Under the pieces are notes generated by a model. That model saw only the letters and a program-made list of their open reading frames with translations, made no database searches and was not told the origin of the DNA. Made by a program: the position numbers and the translations under genes. Source: Mactromeris polynyma (Eukaryota; Mollusca; Bivalvia; Venerida; Mactridae). From it: DNA of 64,000 bases. Below, piece by piece: positions 35,361 to 47,327 of the stretch. Within the stretch, counting starts at the first letter, position 1. The number at the start of each line of letters is the position of its first letter. Location: assembly GCA_032209605.1 (NCBI GenBank), contig JASFXZ010000012.1:6820001-6884000 (forward strand). Direction: 5' to 3'.

Positions 35361-37119
35361 TTGTGAGAAAGACCTGATTTTATTTTTTCTTACATACGGG
35401 TTTCCCACTCTGGTTTGCTGCTGCAATGTATTCTGCCTTTTGTCATTGACAGAGTACTCGTTTGATGAAACTGCTGTCAGAAATAAGGTCACTAATACAA
35501 TTATAACAGACTGCAATTTGTTTGCCAATAAACATCTAGGCAATAGGTTTGTTGTTGTCAATCGAATCGATAGTAGAGCAGATTCTAAAGTCAAGTTATG
35601 TGTGGGTATAGAAGCAATTGGACACCGCAACCAAATATATATAATTATGCTTGTTTGCGTACTATAAATCATTTTCATATTGTTTCAAGTCCTCGTTTAT
35701 TCCATTCACAAAAAGATACATGTATATTATCTTCGTAGATAAGAATACAAAATATGTGATACATATTTCTTATGCTAATCATGACGATCAAAATTTGCAG
35801 AGGTCTTATTGTGGATATTAAAGTTGTGTGCTTCGAAAATCCAATTTCTCTAGGCAATACATGTACAACAGTGAAGAGTTGCTCTCATTTTGGACAGTCG
35901 AGCAGTTTTTTTAAGTACGATTATCTCCCTTTAGTCGTTACTACGATTTTATTTCCTTATCTTCCCATAAAGTATGGACAATGAGATCCAGTAAGCGAAT
36001 ATCGACAGTCAAATTGATATTACGTGTACATGTTCAATTTCAGATTCTGTACTGCGTAACTCGAACAAATACATCTGACGAACAGGTTCCGATTTTGTGA
36101 TCTAGGTGACATATAGTGACAAACAATTAATATATATATTAATTAAACACTATACAACACATACCTGCTTATAACTAGCCCTATCCATGTGAGGCGCACA
36201 CAGAATATTGGACCTTTGAGGCAAATTGGCAATTACCAATTATACCATACATTTATCATGCATGTGCTGACCATGTTGTCGGCTAAGCACCAGCCTTTGT
36301 CATAGTGCCCGTTCCAAATATATCTAGAACGAATATCTGTTTTTACTCTTTAGTAATTGGTTTTGAAAATACTATTCTTTTAACATACAATATGGCACAT
36401 GTCGTTTAAACGACTGAATGATGCAAATGAGGATGATATACCCGGTGTCCTATGATCATGTTGAAGTTTTGTTGCCCCTGTTTCCTTGTCCTTTTGGAAT
36501 GGATGTACGCTTTGTAGATTGAACTTCCTGCTCGAGTTCTGTATTCAGTTATACTATTCTTTGGTTAAATTGTTTTGGTTATTTTCTCATACTATTGTGT
36601 AGTGGCAACAGTCGGATAGAGGCATCATTTTGAACTGAACACCAAGCTGTATTTAACACAACAACACCGAGGGTATCGGGGGAACAGAGAAGAAACAAAT
36701 TATAATGTGTTTGACGATGCAATTTTATAGTGTGATCCAATCATCGGAAATGAAACCATTCTTGCTATTGTGTCATGTTGATACATGTAACCGTGCATGT
36801 GTGGAAGTTCATTAATATCAAATGGGAAAAGTCTACACTATACCCTGAATACTTCTATTTCGACATCCACTGCTTAGTATCAGTTGTTACTGGTTTTGTT
36901 TTTGTTAAACCTGTTACACGCTGGTGATACTTATGCAGCCGTTCATCCAGAACATTTGTATTTTAAGGATTGTTATATGGATGTGTTTGTACAATGTAGG
37001 CAACACATTTGGTAATATTTATCATTAAGTTCGCCAAATTTACACTGTAACATTGACTAGTTGGGAAAGCATTTTAGTGTTTATTTATAATTATACTGCT
37101 TTTAAAGATATATTAATAA
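35361..37119. other. Intergenic, no gene recognised
   Basis: AT-rich sequence with only short incidental open frames. No RNA gene or repeat could be supported. Confidence 0.5.
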
Positions 37120-37425
37120 CAGTGAGAGAAATGTTCTAAAAGGGAAATCAGGGGAATCTCCTTTCCTGCTTCCCCACAAGGAAGTGTGTTACTATATTTT
37201 TAAGTCCCGTTCGGGAAGCAAAACGTCATTTTATTAATGGGTTTAGAAAACTGTTTGTGGGAAACCTTTCTTGTCAAGCTAGAATGATTTTTTACATTAG
37301 TTATCTACACAGGAAAAGCATATCTAACTTTTCAGCATCTTCGTTGTTTTAAATTGTCTAATTTTTACTTAATCCGATGGATTCTTTAGAAACCAGACTT
37401 GCCAATCAGGAAACAAAACAAACAA
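37120..37425 (+). repeat. Left copy of a diverged inverted pair bracketing the LINE locus
   Basis: Segments such as GGGAAGCAAAACGTCATTTT, GTTTAGAAAACTGT, AGCTAGAATGATTTT, GTTTTAAATTGTCTA and CAGACTTGCCAATC reappear in the same order as reverse complements at 42295-42605. The match is gapped and diverged by eye. Confidence 0.7.
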
Positions 37426-37629
37426 ACCGACCATTCTGTCTTCCAGTTCAGGAAGATTCTGCAGTTTACTCACCATTAACATAAAACGAAAACAGACAGG
37501 TTTTTCAATGGTGGTAAGATCCCAGGGAAAACAGCATAATGAGGGGGACAGTAAGGGGAAATAATTGCCTGAAAAAGTATATACTTTTGTTTCCAAACTT
37601 TGTATTACTAATTTATCCAGTTTCAGTTT

Positions 37630-37925
37630 ATTTCACTAATTTCATGTAATACATGACATAATGAGGTAAACAGTTAATTACAAAGATAAATATTACAATG
37701 TAATCACAATGACAGAATAATATTTAAATAATTGGCTGTAACATTTCTAATACAAAAAGTCCAATTAAATACACATAAGAGAGAGAAGAATATATAAATG
37801 GAAATCTATGATATATTGATCGAGTACTCTTTTCCCTCTCATTTGTTATCGCTGGACATTCTAGCAAATAATGGTATTCATCGCCTGGACTTTCAAATTT
37901 ACATAGTGTACACATTGGGTTAGCG
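37630..37925 (-). pseudogene. LINE ORF2 C-terminal fragment (CTLC domain)
   Basis: On the minus strand 37724-37915 reads MCTLCKFESPGDEYHYLLEC and on to a stop. The CxxC..HxxxxC spacing (CTLC, H, C) is the C-terminal zinc-knuckle-like motif after the reverse transcriptase in jockey-type LINEs. It is presumably the tail of the RT fragment at 39395-40135, separated by the CpG-rich insert. About 80 residues expected between the two pieces are missing. Confidence 0.7.
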
Positions 37926-39394
37926 GTTGGCTACGCTTTTTCGTGAACGCATGAGACACGTGCAGTCATCGCAAGGAGCTGCACGTTCATTTTGCGGTGA
38001 CTGCAAGGTTTGATACTGGCACAAGATGCATATTTATTCTGCGGTGGCTGCAAGATCGCCGCACAACCAACGTGCTTATACACTGTGTAAACGAGGCAAG
38101 ATGACCGCACAACCAACGTGCTTATACACTGTGTAAACGAGGCAAGATGACCGCACAACCAACGTGCTTATACACTGTGTAAACGAGGCAAGATGACTGC
38201 ACAACCAACGTGCTTATACACTGTGTAAACGAGGCAAGATCGCCGCACAACCAACGTGCTTATACACTGTGTAAACGAGGCAAGATGACCGCACAACCAA
38301 CGTGCTTATACACTGTGTAAACGAGGCAAGATGACCGCACAACCAACGTGCTTATACACTGTGTAAACGAGGCAAGATGACCGCACAACCAACGTGCTTA
38401 TACACTGTGTAAACGAGGCAAGATGACCGCACAACCAACGTGCTTATACACTGTGTAAACGAGGCAAGATGACCGCACAACCAACGTGCTTATACACTGT
38501 GTAAACGAGGCAAGATGACTGCACAACCAACGTGCTTATACACTGTGTAAACGAGGCAAGATGACTGCACAACCAACGTGCTTATACACTGTGTAAACGA
38601 GGCAAGATGACTGCACAACCAACGTACTTATACACTGTGTAAACGAGGCAAGATGACTGCACAACCAACGTGCTTATACACTGTGTAAACGAGGCAAGAT
38701 GACTGCACAATCAACGTGCTTATACACTGTGTAAACGAGGCAAGATGACTGCACAACCAACGTGCTTATACACTGTGTAAACGAGGCAAGATGACTGCAC
38801 TCCTTACGGCATCCTTGCACTCGCTGTAGGGCGGAAGTACGTTCATTTATGAAAGAAGTCTGAGATCCAAGACCAGGAGGCAAAAACGCCTCTTGGGTTC
38901 TCCTGTGGTGCCGACACAATCAACGGGGTAAGATCGGACGCGGCATCCTCAAGACAGTGTTGTTGAAGCCGAAATGACCTCTTGAACTCGCCTGATATAT
39001 ATATACACTCGAAATATTCGCACGTGACTCAAGAAGGTCTCGTACGCACTTCGTGCGAACATCGCATGTGCTTCTTGCAGTCGTCTTACGGGACCGTGCG
39101 GAGTCGTACACAACAGTGCCGAGCCGCACCTTGTCGTACATCAGTTGCACGTCACCTGCAAGGGGTTGTACGTTTAGCTTGCGGATATTATATTGGTGGT
39201 TCGCGTGGACGCTGCAAGACACCCGCAAGGGCCCGTACGGCGGACGTAAGTTGCCTGTATGATGTCTGTACAGGTTGCTATAGTCGTGTCTAATCACAAA
39301 AAAACGTAGGGATTTGCCCACAATCCGATCGCAGCTGCGGAAACGTACGTGCAATAAAACGCACGGTGAGTTGTGACCGAGGCATTAGGATGAA
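37926..39394. mobile_element. CpG-rich insert splitting the LINE, with its own minisatellite
   Basis: A sharply GC- and CpG-richer block with repeated GCACGT, CTGCAAG and TTGCGG motifs at both ends (37964-38090 and 39040-39370). It interrupts LINE-derived sequence on both sides. No TIR or transposase recognised. Small open frames inside (e.g. 38920-39354) are not convincing genes. Confidence 0.55.
38061..38800. repeat. 46-bp tandem array, 16 copies
   Basis: The unit reads GCACAACCAACGTGCTTATA, CACTGTGTAAACGAGGCAAG, ATGACC. Variation is almost confined to the last bases (ATGACC/ATGACT/ATCGCC), arranged in runs, so homogenisation is recent. Confidence 0.97.
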
Positions 39395-40135
39395 TGATAG
39401 TTTTGTTTAACAGGTGCGATCAGTGATTTAATATTAGGAAATGCATGCCTTTCCGATACATTTATTTATAAGTCCACTGGAAATAAGTATATCCTTAACT
39501 TTAGCAATCCATTGAACATTATTTGATTGATGGTGAATAAAGTGAGTAAACAGAATAGCATAAATATCGCAAGACAATTTTACTTTTGTGAGATTCACAA
39601 GTTAGGCCCAAAATGATATGGTTCTCGTTTCAATATCAACGGACAGCGGTTTCTCCATAACCTATACAATTTGAAATGCAACCTTTGAGGTGTAAACTAT
39701 GTTTAAGAAATTTTAATTGTACTCATCTATATTACCAGAACACCAAATTTCAAAGCCATATAATAGGATCAGATTGACAGTTTTCGAAAAAAGTTCTATT
39801 TGCATGTCGATTGAAAAACATAGTTCATTAGCTTTTTCAATAAGACAATACATAGCTTTGGTGCCTTGTTTGGCTATATTTTTGTTAGCATTGAAAAACG
39901 AAACAGTTCTGCTAAATAGAATTCCTAAATATGTGTACTCCTTAACAATTATTATTTCAAAATGAAAATTATACTGTTTACGTCGACCTTTTGAAAAAAA
40001 CTACTATGTTAGTTTTAGACGTATTTAAAGACAATTTCCACAAATCACAATATTGTTCATACAGATTCAGTGCTTGTTGTAGATCATACTCAGTGTCCGA
40101 AACTAAGACGGTGTCGTCTGCATACAACTATGCGA
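39395..40135 (-). pseudogene. LINE reverse transcriptase fragment, YADD box to C-terminal domain
   Basis: The minus strand reads YADDTVLVSDTEYDLQQALN, then WKLSLNTSKTNIVVF, and after frame breaks LILLYGFEIWCSGNIDEYN and IKSLIAP. YADD is the RT catalytic motif and the rest matches the thumb and C-terminal layout of jockey-type LINEs. Stops (after FKRST) and frameshifts make it dead. It is fused at its YADD end to the 25-bp array and cut at its other end by the CpG-rich insert. Confidence 0.82.
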
Positions 40136-41455
40136 TGTCGTCTGCATACAACTATGACGGTGTCGTCTGTATACAACTATGACGGTGTCGTCTGCATACA
40201 ACTATGACGGTGTCGTATGCATACAACTATGACGGTGTCGTCTGCATACAACTATGACGGTGTCGTCTGTATACAACTATGACGGTGTCGTCTGCATACA
40301 ACTATGACGGTGTGGTATGCATACAACTATGTCGGTGTCGTCTGCATACAACTATGTCGGTGTCGTCTGCATACAACTATGTCGGTGTCGTCTGCATACA
40401 ACTATGTCAGTGTCGCCTGCATACAACTATGACGGTGTGGTATGCATACAATTATGTCGGTGTCGTCTGCATACAACTATGTCGGTGTCGTCTGCATACA
40501 ACTATGTCGGTGTCGTCTGCATACAACTATGTCGGTGTCGTCTGCATACAACTATGACGGTGTCGTCTGCATACAACTATGTCGGTGTCGTCTGCATACA
40601 ACTATGACGGTGTCGTCTGCATACAACTATGACGGTGTCGTCTGCATACAACTATGACGGTGTCGTATGCATACAACTATGACGGTGTCGTCTGCATACA
40701 ACTATGACGGTGTCGTATGCATACAACTATGACGGTGTCGTCTGTATACAACTATGACGGTGTCGTCTGTATACAACTATGACGGTGTCCGGTGTCGTCT
40801 GCATACAACTATGACGGTGTCGTCTGCATACAACTATGACGGTGTCGTCTGCATACAACTATGACGGTGTCGTCTGCATACAACTATGACGGGTCGTATG
40901 CATACAACTATGACGGTGTCGTCTGCATACAACTATGACGGTGTCGTCTGCATACAACTATGACGGTGTCGTCTGTATACAACTATGACGGTGTCGTCTG
41001 CATACACCTATGATGGTGTCGTCTGCATACAACTATGACGGTGTCGTCTGCATACAACTATGACGGTGTCGTCTGCATACAACTATGACGGTGTCGTCTC
41101 CATACAACTATGACGGTGTCGTCTCCATACAACTATGACGATGTCGTCTGCATACAACTATGACGATGTCGTCTGCATACAACTATGACGGTGTCGTCTC
41201 CATACAACTATGACGATGTCGTCTCCATACAACTATGACGATGTCGTCTGCATACAACTATGACGGTGTCGTCTCCATACAACTATGACGATGTCGTCTG
41301 CATACAACTATGACGGTGTCGTCTGCATACAACTATGACGGTGTCGTCTGCATACAACTATGACGGTGTCGTCTCCATAAACTATGACGATGTCGTCTGC
41401 ATACAACTATGACGGTGTCGTCTGCATACAACTATGACGGTGTCGTCTGCACACA
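40107..41455. repeat. 25-bp minisatellite derived from the RT YADD box, about 54 copies
   Basis: The unit on the + strand is GACGGTGTCGTCTGCATACA plus ACTAT. On the minus strand it spells codons YADDTVIV plus one base. The first unit is continuous with the RT fragment, whose own sequence there encodes YADDTV. Variants (GTCGG, GATGTCG, TATGCATAC) occur in blocks. Confidence 0.93.
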
Positions 41456-41608
41456 TTTTGCGCAGGATACACCGTTTACTTAAATATACTATTAACAAAA
41501 AAGTCGTTTAGATCATTTAAGTAGATTGAAATAATATTGAACAAGTTTTGTGTACAATGTGAAACTGGCATGCGGCGGTGTTTTCCTCATCTTGCTTTCT
41601 TTACCCAG

Positions 41609-41940
41609 TTTGATTAGATTGAACATTCAATAGTGAATGCATATAGTTTACATAGTTTGATTAGATTGAACATTCAATAGTGAATGCATATAGTTTACAT
41701 AGTTTGATTAGATTGAACATTCAATAGTGAATGCATATAGTTTACATAGTTTGATTAGATTGAACATTCAATAGTGAATGCATATAGTTTACATAGTTTG
41801 ATTAGATTGAACATTCAATAGTGAATGCATATAGTTTACATAGTTTGATTAGATTGAACATTCAATAGTGAATGCATATAGTTTACATAGTTTGATTAGA
41901 TTGAACATTCAATAGTGAATGCATATAGTTTACATAGTTT
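41609..41940. repeat. 47-bp tandem repeat, 7 perfect copies
   Basis: TTTGATTAGATTGAACATTC starts at 41609, 41656, 41703, 41750, 41797, 41844 and 41891 with no differences seen. This implies very recent expansion. Confidence 0.97.
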
Positions 41941-42294
41941 TGATAAACCTTCCTTGAATGTCATTTTAAATTTACTAGGTATCATATTTATGAAGTATTA
42001 ATAATCATTAATACAATTGTATGAATAAATTATAATGAATAGGATATTGAGATGGTTTTAAATTTTAGGAGACAGAGGTGTTCCATTATGTTAATACCTT
42101 CCCAACAAGATTGTTATCAAACAAACTCTGTCACAACACATTGTCATAATTCCTCTCCAAAACGTCTCGACAAACTTTTGAAAAGAAACGTTTAAAATGC
42201 TTACCATATTTCGTATTATTTTATGTATTACAGATGTTTCATGACTTTTGTTTCCTTAAATTTGTTTCATTTTAATGGAGAGTGCTTGTTTTGT

Positions 42295-42605
42295 GTCCAG
42301 ATTAGGAAGTCTGTTTTCTACAGCAAGTAAACTGGACTTTACTACCATATTAAATATAAGCTAGACAATTTAAACCATTCTAAATGCTGACAACTTAGAT
42401 AATTATGCCTTCCCTAAGTTGATACCCAATGTCAAAATCATTCTAGCTCGACAAAACATCTTCCTCCACACAGTTTTCTAAAACCATAAAAATTGATGTT
42501 TTGCTTCCTGAACGGCAATTTAAAAACTCTAAATATAGCAACGCGCTTCCTGATCGGGAAGCAAAAAAGGGGAATCCCTCGATATCGCGTTCAGAAAGTT
42601 TCTTC
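42295..42605 (-). repeat. Right copy of the inverted pair bracketing the LINE locus
   Basis: Reverse complement carries GGAAGCAAAACATCAATTTT, GTTTTAGAAAACTGTG, AGCTAGAATGATTTT, GGTTTAAATTGTCTA and CAGACTTCCTAATC in the same order as 37120-37425. Confidence 0.7.
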
Positions 42606-45129
42606 CGCAGATTAAAGGTACAGCAATTTGAAGTATTATTATTATTGTTAAGCAGTTCATGTGACGCAACGTTCTTTACATGAAGTCTTAGCATCGTTGG
42701 TTAAACTATTTCAGAACAATGCTTCTACCATATGTTCTTACCATCTGTCTTAAACATTTCCGTTTGGAATGTTTTGCTTTACTGCAAAATTGTATGAAAT
42801 TTCTGTTCTGCAGAAAGTATAGCATAAACACCACTATGAAGATTGTTTGAAAATAAGTTTCAAAGGTAATAAATACATAGAATTCAATGTTTGACCATTA
42901 TGAACTTATATGTAATCAACATACACTTTATGTTTTATGCGGTATTAAAGAACAGTGTCGTATTTTCACAGATCTGTATTAGACATTGTATTTGTTATGG
43001 TGGATGCAGTTGTAGTTAATGTGTTAGTTTACTTTAAACATAGAGCTATGCACGATATATGTTAAGTGTGGAAAGGCGTAGCTGCAGCTTGGGAGTAGAA
43101 TCAACTTACACATGTTTGCAGCACATTGGTGCAGTACATTATTTTCAAAACTCGTTCATCATTCTTTACATGTTTACATTTTGACTCATTCAGCCAAACG
43201 TTATATAGCCTCATTTATATTACACCACATAACATTTTAAAACTGCATAGAGCGTAGCTACAATTAAGATGTGTATCACGTGTTCAAAACAATAGCCACA
43301 GTGAAGACCACCCATACATGAAGCACTATAAATCAGGTTTAACCGACGATCAACACATTGTGGTTGACTTAGCTTTATCAAATAGTATAATTAATGCTTA
43401 ATGAGCCAATTAGACAATACAACATACACTATTTAGGACTATTCAATGATTCGACATGACATTTGAATATATCTGTAAGATTTATCTAAGGTTACGATAT
43501 TGGTACTCACACAATAGCCTCATTAATTAAATTATATTATGCATGATGACACATACTATTGGGTAACTCTGATGATTAAAGCAGTCTTCTCCATAATTTG
43601 TTAAAATGTCGTAATATATGTTTTATCATTTCATCTGTATATTTCTATAATTGTTCGTGTGTTTAAAGCAATGGATCAGTCTACAAATATAAACAAGATA
43701 CTGGATAATAAAAAATATACATTATACAACTAGCATTAATGTACACTAGTTAAAATAACAAAACTTCCGTTTTGTGTTTTAAGTATCTTCCTGAAATTGA
43801 GGTTGAACAAATCAAATTGATCATTGTGGCTTGTGTGTGTTTGGCTGGATGCGGGTGTTATGGCCCTTGACGTTCCGAATGACTCTGATATGCTTAAAAG
43901 TATTGTTTCAACATTTACAAGTGGTCAAAAGATACACTTGCTGAAAAACATTAGGGATCATTAGGGCTCATTACCACATGTTCTTTACAACGACTATAAA
44001 GCCCTTCCAATATGGCTTTTATTCTTAACAATAAGTTCTACCCTAATCTATATCACACAATCAGCCTTCATCTAAAAGTCCAAACAACGTCAAAATGTTT
44101 TCATTTGTTCACTGAACTACGAACAAAGCAAACAAAAGCCAATTGGCTTCTAATGATTACCGCTGAATGTTTGACAGATTTCTGATTACGGTATCATGTG
44201 GTAAATACCTTTTGGATTCAGTTACAAACAGCAGAACGAATTAAGAGGTCCTGAATGTATCGTCATTGACGTAGCTTAAAAGAGTAGTCATTCTAACTGA
44301 AGTTAGGGGCGCTGTGTACGGGTGGTGAACAGTGCATGATTTCGATTTTTATCCGAAGTTGTAATTGGCTTATTTCTGTAAAATAAATACAACGAATATT
44401 TAACATTACACTCGCAGGTAATTTGCTTCATGTGCTGCATATCTAGGCGACGGGTTTGAAAATCAGGAACGTAAATTAACACATACTAGTGCACTGCTCT
44501 TCAGGGAACACATTGACGCTGAATGAATGTTGCGATACTACGTTTTGGTTTGATCAGTTAGGCAACAGACACATCTCAAGTTAAATACCCGTAAAAACAC
44601 AAAAGCGCACACCAACAGACGGCGAGCATAAAGTCATGATACTTCTGGTGTACTGTTCTAGAGTGGCACAAACACTTAACGTATTTTATGTCACTTTTCT
44701 ACATTAATATGAGCGTTGAATTCGTGCAGCAACTTGTCAATCCAATAACCACATGAGATGTCACAATGAAATACAATAAAACTACTTTGTTGTTGTTGTT
44801 TTTTGTTGTTGTTGTTGTGGTAACTGTTATTGCACCAATTGTTCATTATTCACTATATAACTTTTTATTGTAGTGCATAAATGTCCGAGAAAGGAAGTAC
44901 ACGAACATTCGTTCACCTGAGGTGAATATAACAGTACGGAATGACAACATCATATCATCTAAGCAATGTTTGAAGTAATGTGTATATCAGAAAAAATAAT
45001 ATTGGAGTATAGTAGGCATTGCCACATACAATGTGCTCTGTCAGTCTATAAGCACAAGAAGGCACGACAATATTTACACACGTACATACAAAATGACTAG
45101 GAGGTTTTAAAAATAATTACAAAAGTGTC

Positions 45130-45200
45130 ACATGACAAACACATAAATATTGGGCGCCAATAGGAGTACCAGCTTGGAACGGTCAGTGGCAACATACGTG
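45130..45200. repeat. Dispersed repeat fragment shared with 59925-59985
   Basis: GGAGTACCAGCTTGGAACGG followed by TCAGTGGC resembles GGAGTACCGCCTTGTGACGG and TTAGTGGC near 59937. Both are short pieces of one dispersed family in the flanks and intron of the homeobox gene. Confidence 0.5.
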
Positions 45201-46523
45201 TGCACCCACCCTCATGTTCATCTTACACACACATTTAACTTAAGCAAAAACCCTTTGGACAACTACCAAACATATGAGACGGTGGACACTAGACAATGCA
45301 TAAAAACAATACCAAACGGACCGGTAGGTACACACAGGTAGGGGATACAAAAACAATACTAATCATATTGCAGCTTTATGAAACTTCAAAGGAACTAAAC
45401 ACTATACCCAACATCTCAACGTTTCTTTGGTAATTATTCTTTCTTATATTAAGCAATTGTTTGTTTATTTGCAACAAGTAATAAATATATTGTATAATGT
45501 TTTGCCAATTAACATTGGGAGTGTATCTTTCTATGTAACATTCGTTTTATGTAATTAGTTTGCTCTCGACAAAACCCTAAATATGTTCAGATTTTGAGGG
45601 GGTTGCTCCTTCTCTTCTTCTCTAGCTCACCCCGTGCTACACGTGGTTCACACATTGCCCAGGAATGTAAAACTTGACTGTTGCTAAAACAAAACCATTG
45701 ATAGCTCAATATTAATACTGTTGAAAACTATACAGAATTAATGGTAAACGCCTAGATCACTGTGGATTTTTCTATTTCTGTGGTGATATTGTCGATTAAA
45801 TGAATTAAGGCATGCATTGAATAACAGCTGCGGAAATTGTATATGGGTTACATTTATGTCACCAAAATGGTCGGCCTTAATGACATCTACATTTGCTAAT
45901 TTATTTACATACAATGTAGCTATTAAATAAGAAGTGTAGGATTTAGATACATAATCCTTTAATGAGAAATTGATATATTTGCACCGTGTTTTATTCTACT
46001 AAAACGTCCGGGAAAGCTTCTAGTTCAGGAATGTTTTGTCATTAAAGTCCTTGTTAACGTAAGTGACATTTTGTAGACCGCTGAAGATAAGTTTTCAGTC
46101 AATGAAATTGAGACAAAGTTAAAGTTGTCATAATCACGAACAAAAGAGCTTTCGGAAAGATGAATGTGTGGTGTAGTTCAGGGTCTTGTAAACAATATCG
46201 TGTTGTACAAAAATTAACTCCCATGCGTTTAATAGGCAACAAACCATGTTTTGATCTCTACCTATTCAAGCGTAAGGCAATATGGCCGACATGGAGTCAT
46301 CTCAAATTGGCAGCGAATAAAATCTACACGACATTCTCTTGTTTTTGTTTATTAACCAATCAAAAGTGTGCATCAGACTAAGCTATTGAAGTTTTAAAAT
46401 TGCTTTTTTTGATTGACATGCTTGTCGAAGTTATACATTAAGTACTGTTCGATGTCGTAATAAAAGAACAGATTATAAAGAAAACTTACGCAATCGTAGT
46501 TTGAACCTAATTTGGAATGTTGT

Positions 46524-46530
46524 TATAAAT
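46524..46530 (+). promoter_or_regulatory. Candidate TATA box of the EMX-type gene
   Basis: TATAAAT lies 71-77 bp before the chosen start codon at 46601, leaving a 5' UTR of about 45 bases if transcription starts 30 bp downstream. A chance match is possible in AT-rich sequence. Confidence 0.3.
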
Positions 46531-46600
46531 GGAGTACATACACTTGACGAACAAATGAGTCAGTCGGATAAAGTTGTGTTTTATTATTAACTTAATAGTT

Positions 46601-47327
46601 ATGGTGTCAGTTCGTATTCACAATTATGGATTACCCAACAAGTTTGATATGAATACATCGCTGGACAACCACAAAGCACGAATGTCAACGTTCGCGACGG
46701 AATTTCAACATAATTCGGAATCCGCATTCAAAGCTCTGAAGGCTGCAACCAAAGACGCGTGTGCGAACGTTTCGGGGATGTCTGCGCCTGGTGGATATCC
46801 AATTAACAATGCTGACCACAGTAATGGAGCGACGCAACACGTACACAGAGACAGTGAATTGTGTAGCCAATGTTTTGACTCGGCGGCATCTCATATTCAT
46901 GATAATTTGTTACACAGTATGAGACCATACGAAATGTCGACACAAAATATACCCAATATAAATAATGTGAATACGGGCAATTTAATGAGATCAGCGGGAC
47001 TCGCGACCAACCCGTGGTCTTTTATTGAATCGGCGACCCCGAACTTACAGACTCATGACATCAGGACACATCATAACCTCGGAAACTTTGGTCTTAAATT
47101 TCATAACAGTTTGATGCAATTTGACAATTTATCTAACCTGTCAAATATTCAAAATATTGCCAGTATTGCGAATAATTATTCGCCACTTTCAAGTCTGTAC
47201 TCACCAATCGGACAAGGTCAGTTAAGCTCGCAAGTAGTTCCCTCAAGACTTGAGCATGGGGTCACTGGTCCAGCCTTCACATGGCCATCAACCCGAGGGG
47301 CTGGTTTCTTAACCCCTCGATGCCCGG
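46601..47327 (+). CDS. EMX: EMX-type gene coding exon 1
   Basis: ATG 46601 ([15 protein letters not shown]) is the first ATG after an in-frame stop at 46556; MNTSLDNHK at 46649 is an alternative start. The exon encodes 242 residues rich in Asn, Ser, His and Ala, with no coiled coil or membrane segment. The conserved-looking end is [20 protein letters not shown], leading into the homeodomain exon; donor GTAAGT, phase 1. No clear Engrailed-type repressor motif was found in this stretch. Confidence 0.82.

Larger units (their letters stand above)
42606..46600. other. Upstream region of the EMX-type gene
   Basis: 4 kb of AT-rich sequence with no coding exon recognised. A short TTG microsatellite lies near 44788-44818. 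It probably holds promoter and enhancer elements of the homeobox gene, but none can be called from one sequence. Confidence 0.5.

Noticed and set aside
38920..39354. 144-residue minus-strand protein in the CpG-rich insert
   Set aside because: Open frames occur in several overlapping frames there, as expected in GC-rich DNA, and no recognised domain or splice context exists.
40279..40657. Cysteine-rich repeat proteins on the + strand
   Set aside because: They are out-of-frame readings of the minisatellite derived from the minus-strand YADD codons.
46574..46600. Longer N-terminus of the EMX-type protein
   Set aside because: Position 46574 is TTG, not ATG; an in-frame stop lies at 46556 and the first ATG is 46601.
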